Assembly: GCA_947184155.2 (NCBI GenBank)
Contig: CAMXCT020006357.1
Location: 301,001-365,000 of the forward strand
DNA length: 64,000 bases
Reading direction: 5' to 3'
Origin: Cladocopium goreaui
Taxonomy: Eukaryota > Sar > Dinophyceae > Suessiales > Symbiodiniaceae
Below are positions 11,232 to 20,794 of this stretch, piece after piece. Position 1 is the stretch's first letter. The number at the start of each line of letters is the position of its first letter. The notes below the pieces were generated by a model. It worked only from the letters and a program-made list of their open reading frames with translations, searched no databases and was not told the origin of the DNA. Both the position numbers and the translations under genes were made by a program.

Positions 11232-11344
11232 TACCCTCTGGTTATGACCAACAGTTTGCCATGGGAAATGGCCCATAGAAATAGATGGTTTACCTATTAA
11301 TAGCATGGTGATTTTCCATTGCTATGTTAAATAACCAGATGGTA
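11232..11344. repeat. Palindromic element, family 1, diverged copy
   Basis: The ends are TACCCTCTGGTTA and TAACCAGATGGTA. The interior carries the AACAGTTTGCCATGGGAAAT variant, so this belongs to a subfamily with GTTA in place of GTAA. Confidence 0.8.
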
Positions 11345-11733
11345 GTGCTTGGAAACGTTTTGAAGCCACCAATCAGGAAAAAAAACATGTGGTCAGTTCG
11401 AAGGGCGCGACATGTGCCCAATCTTAGACACCCCGCAGTTCCATATTCTTAGCTGGTTAGGTTAATATATGCACATATCCCCAATGGGTCGCAAAAAAAA
11501 ATGAAGGATTACTCTCTGGTTCTTGCACATAGCTATGGAAGCCGTGGCGCATTGACGATAAATATGTTCCGATGTACCGAACTTCGAAAAAAAAAAAACA
11601 TGATCTTCCGTTGTTCGCAAAGTCCAGAGGAGAATTTTTCAGATTACAAGTACCAAATGAATCCAAATTACCATTTACCAAACTTCAACATGTTTTTTCC
11701 GAGTTTCCCAACCATCCAATAACCGTTGCGGCA

Positions 11734-11824
11734 TCAAAAAATCATCTCCTCCAGAGTATCCGCCCCGAAGATGCAGACCGTGCGGAAGCGCGAAAACCTC
11801 CATGCAGCATCAGAGATGAAACAG
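11734..11824 (-). CDS. Possible terminal exon
   Basis: Minus frame after acceptor ATTGACTCAG. It reads CFISDAAWRFSRFRTVCIFG then ADTLEEMIF and stops at 11734-11736. It is aromatic and plausible. On the plus strand the same DNA is also open, so the strand is chosen by agreement with neighbours. Confidence 0.4.
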
Positions 11825-11901
11825 CTGAGTCAATGTCCATTAAGTTTCATAATATTTAAGAATGGATGTATTTATACATATATACATGTATATATATATA
11901 T

Positions 11902-12055
11902 CTGGTTGGTGGTTTTAACTTTTAACCATCTTGAAAAATATTGGTCAATGGGAAGGATTATCCCACATACTATGGAAAATAAAAACATTAGTCAGTTGGG
12001 AGTATTATTCCCAATATATGGAAAAATAAAATTCATGTTCCAAACCACCAACCAG
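11902..12055. repeat. Palindromic element, family 2, expanded copy
   Basis: Starts CTGGTTGGTGGTTTTAAC and ends AAACCACCAACCAG. It is 154 bp rather than about 100 because the middle part (GGTCAATGGGAAGGATTATC versus AGTCAGTTGGGAGTATTATT) is duplicated. A run of ATGT/AT repeats lies directly to its left. Confidence 0.8.
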
Positions 12056-12160
12056 TATATGTATTATATATTACTGATAAGAAATAGAAAAATAGTGGTT
12101 TCGAAATTCAAGTCGGAGCTCTTTGGCAACCCATGTCATATCCATGGGGAAAGTGGATAC

Positions 12161-12227
12161 TCATAGCTCTCAATCGTTCCCTCCTAGCCACCAGAGCCAC
12201 TGGATTCACGGTGATTTCATCACCATG
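12161..12227 (-). CDS. Possible exon, basic helix
   Basis: The minus frame (HGDEITVNPVALVARRERLR then AM) is 22 codons plus one base, between an AAG acceptor and a GTATCC donor. The alternation of acidic strand and basic helix is protein-like. The upstream edge could also lie further right, because the frame is open to about 12300. Confidence 0.45.
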
Positions 12228-12491
12228 CTTCAGCCCAGCAGATCTCCGGCCATGTCCCAGTCAAATCCCCAGTAAATTTTGCTATCCCAGCAGATCCCCT
12301 GGCATCATAGCCTTACGTAAGGCTGAAATGTTGGGCCTTTTGGGAATGATGCCCCAAAAAAAAACACATAATTCCAGTGACGTCATTCATCTAGAATCTA
12401 GGCCTTACAAATCCCAGTGTTATGGAATGGTTCAAATCCCTAGAAATCCCTCACATTCTCCCATCTGGGCCTTACAAATCCCTTACAAATC

Positions 12492-12606
12492 CTGGTTCAT
12501 GGTATACCTATATACCCCTCTGAAAAATATGAGTTCATCAGTTGGGATGATGAAATTCCCAATAGTAATGAAAAAATAATCCATTCATGTTCCAAACCAC
12601 CAACCA
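12492..12606. repeat. Palindromic element, family 2, copy
   Basis: CCTGGTTCATGGTATACC at the left and TTCCAAACCACCAACCAA at the right. The interior has TCATCAGTTGGGATGATGAA. A further left-end fragment lies at 12834-12895 (GGTTGGTGGTTTTAACTTTA). Confidence 0.75.
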
Positions 12607-12977
12607 AATCTAGGTCAATCTGAGGTGTTTTTTCATCTGGGTAAATTATAATAATTCACCAACCTGAATCTTGCGGCCATTTGGGGATGATTTCCCTTAC
12701 TAACCATGATTCCCAGTGAGGGAGAACAGTGAGGTCGTTATAATTTATCCAGATATATGTGTGATGGGCTTAGATGTTGGGTTATGAGATGTTGGGTCAA
12801 TATAATGTTAATTGTATACATATATATATATATGGTTGGTGGTTTTAACTTTAGCCATCTTGAAAATATATGCTTCACAGCCAACCAGCCACGGGTTTTC
12901 CCTGAGATCTCCCACAGAAGTGGATGCACAGACCTGTTTTTGTACCGAGAGTTCGGAGACAAAACCCAGCAATTTAT

Positions 12978-13873
12978 TGGGAATTTTATGGATTTTAATG
13001 AATTTTAATGGGGATTCTATGGGATTTTATGGATTTAAATGGGGATTCTATGGGATTTTATGGATTTTAGTGGATTTTAATGGGGGTTCTATGGGATTTT
13101 ATGGATTTTAATGGGCATTCTATGGGATTTCAATGGGTTTTAATGTGGATTCTATGGGATTTTATGGATTTAAATGGGGATTCTATGGGATTTTATGTAT
13201 TTTAGTGGATATTAATGGGGATTCTATGGGATTTTATGGATTTAAATGGGGATTCTATGGGATTTTATGGATTTTAATGGATTTTAATGGGGATTCTATG
13301 GGATTTTATGGATTTTAATGGTGGTTCTATGGATTTTAATGGATTTTAATGGGGATTCTATGGGATTTTATGGATTTTAATGGTGGTTCTATGGATTTTA
13401 ATGGATTTTAATGGTGATTCTATGGGATTTTATGGAGTTTAATGAATTTTAATGGGGATTCTATGGATTTTAATGGATTTTAATTGATTCTAATGGATTT
13501 TAACGGTGAGTCTATGGGATTTTATGGATTTTAATGGGGATTCTAGGGGATTTTATGGATTTTAATGAATTTTAATGGGGATTCTATGGGATTTTATAGA
13601 GTTTAATGAATTTTAATCGGGATTCTATGGGATTCTCTGGATTTTAATGGGGATTCTATGGGATTTTATGGATTCTAATGGGGATTCTATGGGATTTTAT
13701 GGATTTTAATGGGGATTCTATGGGATTTTATGGATTTTAATGGATTTTAATCGGGATTCTATGGGATTTTATGGATTCCAATGGGGATTCTATGGGATTT
13801 TATTGATTTTAATGGATTTTAATGGTGATTCTATGGTATTTTATGGGATTCTATGGATTTTAATGGGGATTCA
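12978..13873. repeat. 0.9-kb satellite built from 10-11 bp blocks
   Basis: The common unit is 31 bp: GGGGATTCTAT, then GGGATTTTAT, then GGATTTTAAT, with extra copies of the last block. Roughly 25-30 units are present with few substitutions, so the array is young or homogenised. It begins about 100 bp beyond the stop of the minus-strand PPR gene. Plus-strand open frames (repeats of Gly-Phe-Tyr-Gly-Ile-Leu) are artefacts. Confidence 0.9.
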
Positions 13874-13975
13874 ACCATAGCTATGTTGGATCAAAGGGCA
13901 CCTCCTTCAGAGGTCCCTCCCGCAACGGCATGGTTGTTTTGGGTTGACTATGAATCCATTGGTGACATGTTTTGC

Positions 13976-15358
13976 TCAAACGTTTGCACTACGCATTGCC
14001 TCAAACAACATCAATGCTAGCTGCCATTGACTGCCCTTCTCACAAGCACTGATGGTGACCTTGTAGCTGATCAGATTTGGGACTACTGTGGCTTTGGGCA
14101 TCGCCTCAAACAAATTTAATGCCTGTTGCCATTGACCACACTTCTGAAAAGCAGTGATGGCTGAACTGTAGCTGACAACGTTTGGGGTCACTTCGGCTAA
14201 AGACATTGCCTCAAACAATTCCAACGCCTGCTGCCATTGACCTCCCTTCTCGCAAGCCCTAAGAGTTGCGCTGTAGCTGATCACAGTTGGGGTCAGTTTT
14301 GCTTTCTGCATGGCCTCAAACAAATCCAGTGCTTGTTGCCATTGACCTCCCTTCTCACATGCACTGAAGGCTGAAGTATAGCTGACGGCATCTGGGATCA
14401 CCCTAGCTTTGGGCATTGCCAAAAACAAGTTCAACGCCTGCTGCCAATGACTGCCCTTCTCGCAAGCACTGATGGCGGAACTGTGGCTGATAACATCTGC
14501 TATCACTCTGGCTTTTGGCATTGCCTCCAACATAATCAATGCACGCGGCCACTGACCTTCGTTGCCGCAAGCACGAATGGCAGAACTGTAGCTGATGACA
14601 TTTGGAGCCATTTTGGATTTCGGCATTGCCTCAAACAGCAACAATGCCAGCTGCCACTGACCGCCCTTCTCAGAAGCACTCATGGTCGCATTGTAGCTGA
14701 TTGCGTTTGGAGTGACTTTTGCTTTCGGCATTCTCAGAAACAAATCCAACGCCTGCTGCCATTGACCCCCCTTCTCAAAAGCACTGATGGCAGAACTGTA
14801 GCTGATGACATCTGGAGTCACTCTTGCTTTGGGCATTTCCCCCAAAAGGAGAAGTACCTTCTGCCACTGGCCGCCATTTCCTACAGCACACAAGGTCACA
14901 TTATATGTGATGGTGCTTGGGATCACTTTAACTCTTGCCATTGCATCAAAGACCGTCAAAGCCACCTGCCATTGACCTCCCTTCTCGCAGGCGCTGATCG
15001 CAGAAGTGTAACTGATGACATCAGGAGTCACTTTGGCTTTGGGCATCGCATCCAACAACATCAATGCCTCGGCCCACTGATTGCTTTCCCCACAAGCGGT
15101 GATGATCAGATTGTAACTGATGGCATCTTGTGTCACCTTGGCTTTCGGCATGGCATCAAACATGCTCAGTGCCTGTTGCCATCGAGAAGCCTTCATCAAG
15201 GCACTGATAGTGGCATTATGAGTAATGAGATCCACCATGATGTGGGCTCTCTGCATGGTATGAAGGAAATAGGAGGCCTGTTGCCACTGAGCGCACTGGC
15301 CACAAACACTGATGGCCGCGTTGTAGCTGAAACTGTCTGCAGTGGCACTAGGCATCAT
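13976..15358 (-). CDS. PPR protein, 13 repeats (main open part)
   Basis: The 460-codon intron-free minus frame is made of thirteen pentatricopeptide repeats of 35 residues. Each has the helix A core S-Y-(S/N/T)-x-A-I-S-A-C-E-K-G and helix B core G-Q-W-Q-Q-A-L-x-L-F-E-A-M-P-K-A. PPR proteins bind organellar RNA, one base per repeat, and act in editing, splicing or stability. Repeats within the gene are very alike, typical of dinoflagellate expansions. The frame continues upstream through a TGA (15368-15370) into another PPR motif, so the first ATG at 15358 is probably not the true start. It ends TGA just after the last repeat with no catalytic tail. The open plus frame over 14447-15388 is a shadow. 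Confidence 0.85.
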   Translation of the reverse strand: MMPSATADSFSYNAAISVCGQCAQWQQASYFLHTMQRAHIMVDLITHNATISALMKASRWQQALSMFDAMPKAKVTQDAISYNLIITACGESNQWAEALMLLDAMPKAKVTPDVISYTSAISACEKGGQWQVALTVFDAMARVKVIPSTITYNVTLCAVGNGGQWQKVLLLLGEMPKARVTPDVISYSSAISAFEKGGQWQQALDLFLRMPKAKVTPNAISYNATMSASEKGGQWQLALLLFEAMPKSKMAPNVISYSSAIRACGNEGQWPRALIMLEAMPKARVIADVISHSSAISACEKGSHWQQALNLFLAMPKARVIPDAVSYTSAFSACEKGGQWQQALDLFEAMQKAKLTPTVISYSATLRACEKGGQWQQALELFEAMSLAEVTPNVVSYSSAITAFQKCGQWQQALNLFEAMPKATVVPNLISYKVTISACEKGSQWQLALMLFEAMRSANV

Positions 15359-15367
15359 GTTGATGAG

Positions 15368-15676
15368 TCAGCATGCATCCTGCCATAGCTTCGATCTTCC
15401 ACAAGCTAAAATCCCAACTGTGAAATCGCGTTCGTTGATCGCAAAGCCCCGATTTCGCAGCAGAGCAAATGCTTCAAGAATTAGATCGCTGCGCTTCCGT
15501 TCTGCAAGTGTTTTCAGGACATTCTGAAAAGTTGGTTTTGTAGTTTTCAATCCAGTAAGTCTTTGGAGAATAACTTGGATCGTCCACTTCTTGTCTGCTC
15601 GCCTCATCTTGGCAGTTGATTTCCAGCGACCGCATTCTCTGAAGGGCAGCATGGCTGATGCCCAACATTGATTCAA
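15368..15676 (-). CDS. N-terminal part of the PPR gene, cut by TGA
   Basis: A 102-residue frame in the same phase as the 13-repeat array, separated from it by one TGA at 15368-15370. It starts ATG at 15676. The N terminus is rich in Arg, Lys and Ser with few acids (ECGRWKSTAKMRRADKKW), compatible with an organelle transit peptide. It then runs into a PPR-like repeat (DFTVGILACGRSKLWQDAC). The stop falls in helix B, at the residue that is Asn, Asp or Glu in other repeats, so this looks like a nonsense change and not an intron. A readthrough, an assembly error and a real pseudogene are all possible. Confidence 0.65.
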   Translation of the reverse strand: MNQCWASAMLPFRECGRWKSTAKMRRADKKWTIQVILQRLTGLKTTKPTFQNVLKTLAERKRSDLILEAFALLRNRGFAINERDFTVGILACGRSKLWQDAC

Positions 15677-15809
15677 CTAATCAAAGCTGTGTTCAATTCT
15701 GCAAGAATAACATGGAGCTTTTAATGGAAAAATCCCCTATTCCGAAGGTTTATAGCTGGGAAAATCATCTATTTCTATGGTGGATTTCTCATTGCCAAGG
15801 TTTGATTAC

Positions 15810-15900
15810 CGCAGGGTCCATTTACAACTTCCACGCTACACTGGCAGACTGGCTGGATCCAAATTTCCTGAACGACTTTATAAATCACCTTCATGCAGGC
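15810..15900 (-). CDS. Candidate exon, Cys-rich end
   Basis: Minus exon with acceptor CTTAACCCAG and donor GTAATC. It reads ACMKVIYKVVQEIWIQPVCQ then CSVEVVNGPC. The plus strand also has an open frame with an acceptor-like TTACCGCAG (ending HLHAGLG), so strand is not fully settled; neighbours favour minus. Confidence 0.45.
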
Positions 15901-16112
15901 CTGGGTTAAGATTTAGGACTGACACTTTCATTCCTCCACATCATGAACCCATCATGATTCCCCATATTCTTTTGTGAAAAAAAAACTGTGTCTTGGTCTG
16001 GTATTTACCGTATTCTCGGTTCATGTAAAGATTTCCAAGTTTGTTGGTGAATATCAACACTATCTGTATCTATGTTTCAGAAGAATACCATATTTAGTTG
16101 GCAAAACATCTA

Positions 16113-16233
16113 CCATCTGGTTATTTAACAGTTCGCCATGGGAAATCACCTTTTTTAATAGGTAAACCCAGGTAAACCATCTATTTCTATGGGCCATCTA
16201 TACCATGGCTATGTTAGTCATAACCAGAGGGTA
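16113..16233. repeat. Palindromic element, family 1, GTTA subfamily
   Basis: Ends are TACCATCTGGTTATTTAACA and TAACCAGAGGGTA. It is 121 bp and lies 12 bp from the donor side of the exon at 16246-16325. Confidence 0.8.
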
Positions 16234-16245
16234 ATCATCCTGAAC

Positions 16246-16325
16246 CGGGCCGCCGAACTGCAGAGCAGCTTGGAGGCAGTTCAACATGCCGGAGGCCACG
16301 ATGACTGTGGCATGCCTGGGATATC
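16246..16325 (-). CDS. Candidate exon, hydrophobic
   Basis: The minus frame after acceptor AGTTCCAG reads YPRHATVIVASGMLNCLQAA then LQFGGP, with donor GTTCAG at 16244-16245. The same frame stays open across this donor into the palindromic element (VQDDYPL) up to its CTG-GTTATG end, so the element could instead supply the donor. The segment TVIVASGMLNCLQAALQF could be a buried or membrane helix. Confidence 0.5.
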
Positions 16326-16844
16326 CTGGAACTATTTGGTGCTAGGTACAGGAAGGGTCCGCCTACCAAAAAGCGGGTTTTACCGTGAAAATTGCGGATT
16401 TCATGGGATGCTAACGAGATTTTAATATAATACATAATGTATCATAATGTGGGGCACCCGAGTTAGGTTTCTGTTCGTTCGAGCTAGGCCAACTGATTTA
16501 CGGATTATCGTGATCTTCCATGACCGCCAGGGGATATTGATTGACACAGAATGGGAAGCTCACCATACAGAATCAATAGTTGCAATGCAAATGATCACCA
16601 ATCAAAAAATGTCATGTATATCTACATATCACCAACCCTCACTGGAACTTGGAATTTTCATCCATCATCTGTGCTTATCTGGGGATGGCATCAGGAGTAT
16701 GATCCGCCAACTTGGGGTACTGTAGTAAACCTCCAAAGTGTAAACCGTTGCTAGTTTTACCACTTTGGGGGTGCTTACAAACCTTCGAAGTGGATGGAAG
16801 TGGCTTATTCCCATTCTATTCATAGGCTTTGAAATACTGTGGAT

Positions 16845-16958
16845 GGTTGCGAAATCCTGCACCAGGCAGGGTAACTATTGGTAACATAATTCAACACCGT
16901 AAATCATGGGATCATAATGGGACAAACCATCTACCAACTGGTGCAGGATTTCGCAACC
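16845..16958. repeat. Element with perfect 21-bp inverted ends
   Basis: Terminal inverted repeats GGTTGCGAAATCCTGCACCA(G) and the exact complement enclose 72 bp with no coding capacity. It is a different family from 1-3. The perfect match of the ends suggests a young insertion. Confidence 0.85.
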
Positions 16959-17269
16959 ACATGCTGTGGTCATGGTGGCGAGGCGATCCAATTTCACCCC
17001 AAAAGTTGGATCAACAAAACGGCTGATAAAGCCCCATCAAAAAAGGGTGGTTAAATCCCATTTAACATTTAGATAAGTTAACATATTTAGGATAATCTGA
17101 AGATGTTTCTCAATCATCCTAGAAACATGATTTCATGACTATTCACGGTACAATGTCATCATGTTTCACCATGGTTCACCCCCAAAACTCACGCGGAAAA
17201 AATCCCATGTTTGATGGGCAAATCCCCCATGGTTCCAACCTATGAAGATGGCCGGAGATTTCTGGGGTA

Positions 17270-17384
17270 TACCCTCTGGTAAACGTTTACATAACTATGG
17301 AAAATGGTGATTTCTAGTGGATTTACCCATTAAAAATTGTGATTTTCCATAGTTATGTCAACTTTAAGTTCGGTAAATCATGGT
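17270..17384. repeat. Family 1 element, decayed right end
   Basis: Intact left end TACCCTCTGGTAAACGTTAC... reading TAAACGTTTACATAACTATG. The right arm is reduced to ATAGTTATGTCAACTTTAAG and lacks CCAGAGGG. Confidence 0.65.
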
Positions 17385-17475
17385 AACTCCTGGCTACAAC
17401 TGGGCCATGGCTTCCGCTATGTCACTAAAATTACCCGGAAAAAAAAAAAATCCCATGGTTTTTCCCATCCCTTGC

Positions 17476-17534
17476 CTGGCCGGCGACCCACGCACCACGC
17501 GGTCCCAGTTCTCTGCTGGCGCCGCGCTTAGCGC
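17476..17534 (-). CDS. Possible exon with GC donor
   Basis: Minus exon after acceptor GTCAAATTCAG. It reads ALSAAPAENWDRVVRGSPAR and is followed by CCAG-GCAAGG, a GC-type donor of the kind known in dinoflagellates. The segment is notably GC-rich against AT-rich flanks, typical of an exon here. Confidence 0.45.
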
Positions 17535-17738
17535 CTGAATTTGACTCACCAAACACTGGGATACAACCAGTAAAAAAACATGTTCTTTCTGGTGATTGGT
17601 GGTTAATTATCTGGTTGGTATATATGGGGATTTCCATTGGGATTTCCATGAATAATGGTTAATAATGGTTAACTGATGGTATAATGGTGGTTAATGGTGA
17701 TTCATAGTGATTAATGATGGTTAATGATGGTTAATTAT

Positions 17739-17850
17739 CTGGTTGGTGGTTTTTCGCCCTACCCCTCTGAAAAATCATGGAGTTCGTCAGTTGGGATGAT
17801 GAAATTCCCAATATATGGAACAATTAAAAATGTTCCAAACCACTAACCAG
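17739..17850. repeat. Palindromic element, family 2, full copy
   Basis: A 112-bp copy, CTGGTTGGTGGTTTTTCGCC to TTCCAAACCACTAACCAG, with the inner inverted pair AGTTGGGATGATGAAATTCC. A degenerate GGTTAATGATGGTTAATTAT tract lies at 17650-17738. Confidence 0.85.
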
Positions 17851-18237
17851 TGTTTTACTCATGAAAAATGGAGGTTTATCCAGCAGAAAATTTGGTCTGA
17901 TTTCTTGAACCATCAAGAGGAAGTGGAATTCATCTGCATATGATTCAAAATTATTGTGCCAAAAGACCTACAAAAAAATGGTTGTTTTTTGTGCTAACAC
18001 ATCCCAAAATGGGGATTATGATTACTAATTCTGAGCCATTAGCATATAAACAACAAACATGTAAGTATATAGAAACATTCCTCTGGCATTTCACCTTGCA
18101 AAAAATTAGCCTTGTCAGTCAAACATCTCCAGATGATGGCTCGAGTAATCATACAGAATCATAGGGTTTTGTGCCCGCTCCGCATGCGCCCTAAAATCCC
18201 TGTAAAGAAAAACTGGTTGGGTGCGTTAAATCATCGT

Positions 18238-18355
18238 TACCCTCTGGTAAACGTTAACAACAAACTGTGGAAAGATCCACCATGCTATTAATGGGTAAAT
18301 CCACTATTTCGACTGGGCCATGTTCAATAGCTATGTGACAAATTACCAGAGGCTA
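18238..18355. repeat. Palindromic element, family 1, copy
   Basis: TACCCTCTGGTAAACGTTAA at the left and AATTACCAGAGGCTA at the right. The arms include GTGGAAAGATCCACCATGCT. Confidence 0.8.
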
Positions 18356-18587
18356 ATTCATCTGCTTATTCCATATGTTTTCTGTTGAATCTCCAGGGTG
18401 ATTTTGTCGCTACCCAAGACCAAAGACCATCTTTTCGGAGCCAACTCCAACTGAGGTTTCCAGGGGGTATCCCAAGCTCGCTGGATGGCTTATTTCAGGG
18501 AAAATCCGAAAATAAAATGGATGAGAACTGGGGGTACCCCCATTTATGGAAACCCCCATATGATCTTGTTTTTCAAGAAGTCGTCTA

Positions 18588-18663
18588 CAAGAGATATCAA
18601 CCGGATATTCACCAACAAAAATGTGATTCTGCGGCGAATCTAGCAAATACCCCCGCGTCAAAA
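18588..18663 (-). CDS. Possible exon, weak
   Basis: The minus frame after acceptor TTGACAG reads LTRGYLLDSPQNHIFVGEYP and stays open leftward. Its far end merges with a repeat-derived sequence that contains a foldback (GGGGGTACCCCC region at about 18530-18545). The donor is uncertain. Confidence 0.3.
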
Positions 18664-18889
18664 CTGTCAACATGTAGTATGATGGCCATCACATGCAACT
18701 TTTGATACCCAGCAAAAATATCGCTCGTTGTACTCTATCCCTGGGCCCAAAAAGTTTGGGAACAACTCATGTAACAACTCACGTCGAAGCATGGGATGAT
18801 TCTTCAAGATACATCCCAGTATCTCTAGCTATGATGAGCATGAGCTTGGAATCAACGAAAACTTCTGTGCATATACATACATGTAGATG

Positions 18890-18992
18890 TACCCTCTGGT
18901 AATTTAACATAACTATGGAAAATCACCATTTTCAATGGGAAATCCACTATAAATGGTGATTTTCAATAGCTATGTTAAATTACCAGAGGGTA
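18890..18992. repeat. Palindromic element, family 1, full copy
   Basis: This 103-bp copy has both ends perfect (TACCCTCTGGTAATTTAACA and its complement). It is the most symmetrical copy in the window. Confidence 0.9.
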
Positions 18993-19152
18993 TGCACACA
19001 GTTCATCTGTCTTGTATAACTACCAGAAATCCAAGGGAAGACCCAGAAAACGAGTTGCCAGCAGCGGCCCTGCAAACTAGGAAAGTGTTTTTGTTACTCT
19101 AACTAGGCGAACTATATGGTGGATATATGAGGGTTTCCATAAATGCGGAATG

Positions 19153-19275
19153 CCCCAATAGCTGGATGGTTTAGTTCATGGAAAATCCGAAAATAGAATC
19201 ATCCTAGTCCTATACCCCCAAATCATCCATTTTATTCTTGGAGTTTCCATGAACTAAACCATCTAGCTATTGGGG
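19153..19275. repeat. Foldback element with about 30-bp inverted ends
   Basis: CCCCAATAGCTGGATGGTTT AGTTCATGGAAA at the left is matched, with one mismatch, by the complement at the right. Interior is AT-rich (GAAAATAGAATCATCCTAG). A related, more decayed copy lies at about 18465-18565 (GCTGGATGGCTTATTTCAGG). Confidence 0.8.
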
Positions 19276-19340
19276 AACCCCCCATGGAAAGCCCAAGATC
19301 TATAGTCAGATGGGGTCCCTAAAAACCACACCCGTTGCAC

Positions 19341-19430
19341 CTGGTGACTGAAGAAGGCACTGGCGTAACCATTGGCCTGGAAAGTCAGTGAGCCGAGGCC
19401 AGTACCCCGGTTTTGCGATACCCTCTGGTA
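19341..19430 (-). CDS. Exon abutting a family 1 end
   Basis: The minus frame NRGTGLGSLTFQANGYASAF then FSHQ is followed by donor GTGCAA at 19339-19340. One acceptor inside it (CTTTCCAG) would give a 12-residue micro-exon (19341-19376). If instead the acceptor is the ACCAG of the family 1 end at 19419-19435, the exon is about 90 nt and the frame is open throughout. The peptide is glycine- and aromatic-rich and natural. Confidence 0.5.
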
Positions 19431-19880
19431 GTCCGCTATGAAAAATGCCCAGAAAATGCCCATGTTTCATTGGTAAATCCTCCATTTTCTGAATATCCTA
19501 ATGACTCCCAAACTTGGCAATGGAAAAAAAAACAAACATGTAAGTCTTTAAGTCACAGGAAACTTTGCAGGAACCCGAGATTTTACACTCAAACATACTG
19601 GTTAAACCCATAAAAAAGATTCCCTTCAACCAAGTCTAAGAGTAAATGCTGGGAGCAAGCCATGGTCTCGACTTTTCCATCCCCACTTTTGGATTCCCTC
19701 TTAACTTTGGCATGGAAAGAAGACCATGGCTTTTCCCTAGGCGAACTCGCCAACGATTGAAATTTAGGGATCACGACTTCAGGGATCACTCCAAAGCATT
19801 GAGACACCGATCTCTTGGCCCTGCCCTCATAAAAGACGCCTCCGCCCAAAGCATCATGTGCGCCACATTGCCATGCTCAC

Positions 19881-19988
19881 CTGGGTCGTTGTGTTGGGGG
19901 TCTGGAAAGCAGGGCTGTAGGTTTTCGTGCACGTCATCAAACTTGGGAAATGCCCGAACTCGGAGCTTTAGTTCGCTGGGAAATTTCG
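19881..19988 (-). CDS. Well-bounded exon, unrecognised protein
   Basis: 108-nt minus exon between acceptor CGACTTTCAG and donor CCCAG-GTGAGC, both strong. It reads KFPSELKLRVRAFPKFDDVH then ENLQPCFPDPQHNDP. The following intron side is also open (MMLWAEASFMRAGPRDR, to a GTGTCT donor), so alternative 3' ends exist. The family is not recognised. Confidence 0.65.
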
Positions 19989-20270
19989 CTGAAAGTCGGC
20001 GAAAGTTCGGGAAAAAACACAACTTGGGGGTGCAATTCCAATTAGAGCAGCCTCATATCCCAACTTATGGTGGTTTAAATCCCATGGTTAATTCCATAGT
20101 ATCCAACTTATAGGGGTTAATAACTATAATGACTTCTTAATTTCCCTACTTATTTCTGGAATTTGCAGAGTGTATATGGCTAGTCAAAACCATGGGACCC
20201 AAAACGGTAAAATAGTTGGCTAATGGATGTTTATTCCTCCAGTCATATGGTAGGTTTCAACCCATGCACA

Positions 20271-20506
20271 TACCCTCCGGCAATTTAACAGTTCGCTATT
20301 GAAAATTGCCCAGTCGAAATAGTTGATTTACCCCACTACAAATGGTCATTTTATACAGCTACCCTCTGGTAAACTAACATAACTATGGAAAGATCCACCA
20401 TTTTTAATGGGAAAGTCCACTATAAATGGTGATTTACCTATGTAAACTAACATAACTATGGAAAGATCCACCATTTTCAATAGCTATGTTAAATTACCAG
20501 AGGGTA
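20271..20506. repeat. Nested pair of family 1 elements
   Basis: An outer copy starts TACCCTCCGGCAATTTAACA at 20271. At 20360 an inner copy begins TACCCTCTGGTAAACTAACA and ends TTACCAGAGGGTA at 20506. The inner copy has its left arm repeated (AACATAACTATGGAAAGATC occurs twice). The right end of the outer copy is lost. Confidence 0.8.
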
Positions 20507-20541
20507 TCCATCAACCATCACCCGCTTACCACGACGCTTAC

Positions 20542-20668
20542 CACGAGACTCTGCCGCCAAGGGACCCAGAGTGGGATCCCAAATTGCTGCATCGCCTCTT
20601 TGGAGGGTTGGCGTTCTTTGAACTTTAGTTCTGACCAAATATCGTATGGTGGTTGTATGGATCCCGTC
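20542..20668 (-). CDS. Well-bounded exon, unrecognised protein
   Basis: The minus exon follows acceptor ACTATGTATAG and ends at donor GTAAGC (a second GTAAGC lies 12 bp further on). It reads TGSIQPPYDIWSELKFKERQ then PSKEAMQQFGIPLWVPWRQS. Trp and charged residues in one clean frame make this one of the best exons here. I cannot name the family. Confidence 0.65.
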
Positions 20669-20794
20669 CTATACATAGTATACATATGCATACATATATA
20701 TACTGTACATACATGCATATATTATAAATATATATATATAGGTATGACATATATATATACAGAGATAGATGCAAATCTAATAATATATATATAT

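Noticed and set aside
12309..12324. AGCCTTACGTAAGGCT, a 16-bp perfect palindrome
   Set aside because: Too short to separate from chance in 64 kb and without a neighbouring gene that would make it an operator.
14447..15388. 313-codon plus-strand frame over the PPR gene
   Set aside because: It is the complement of a strongly periodic PPR array. The plus peptide repeats with the same 35-codon period and has no family pattern.
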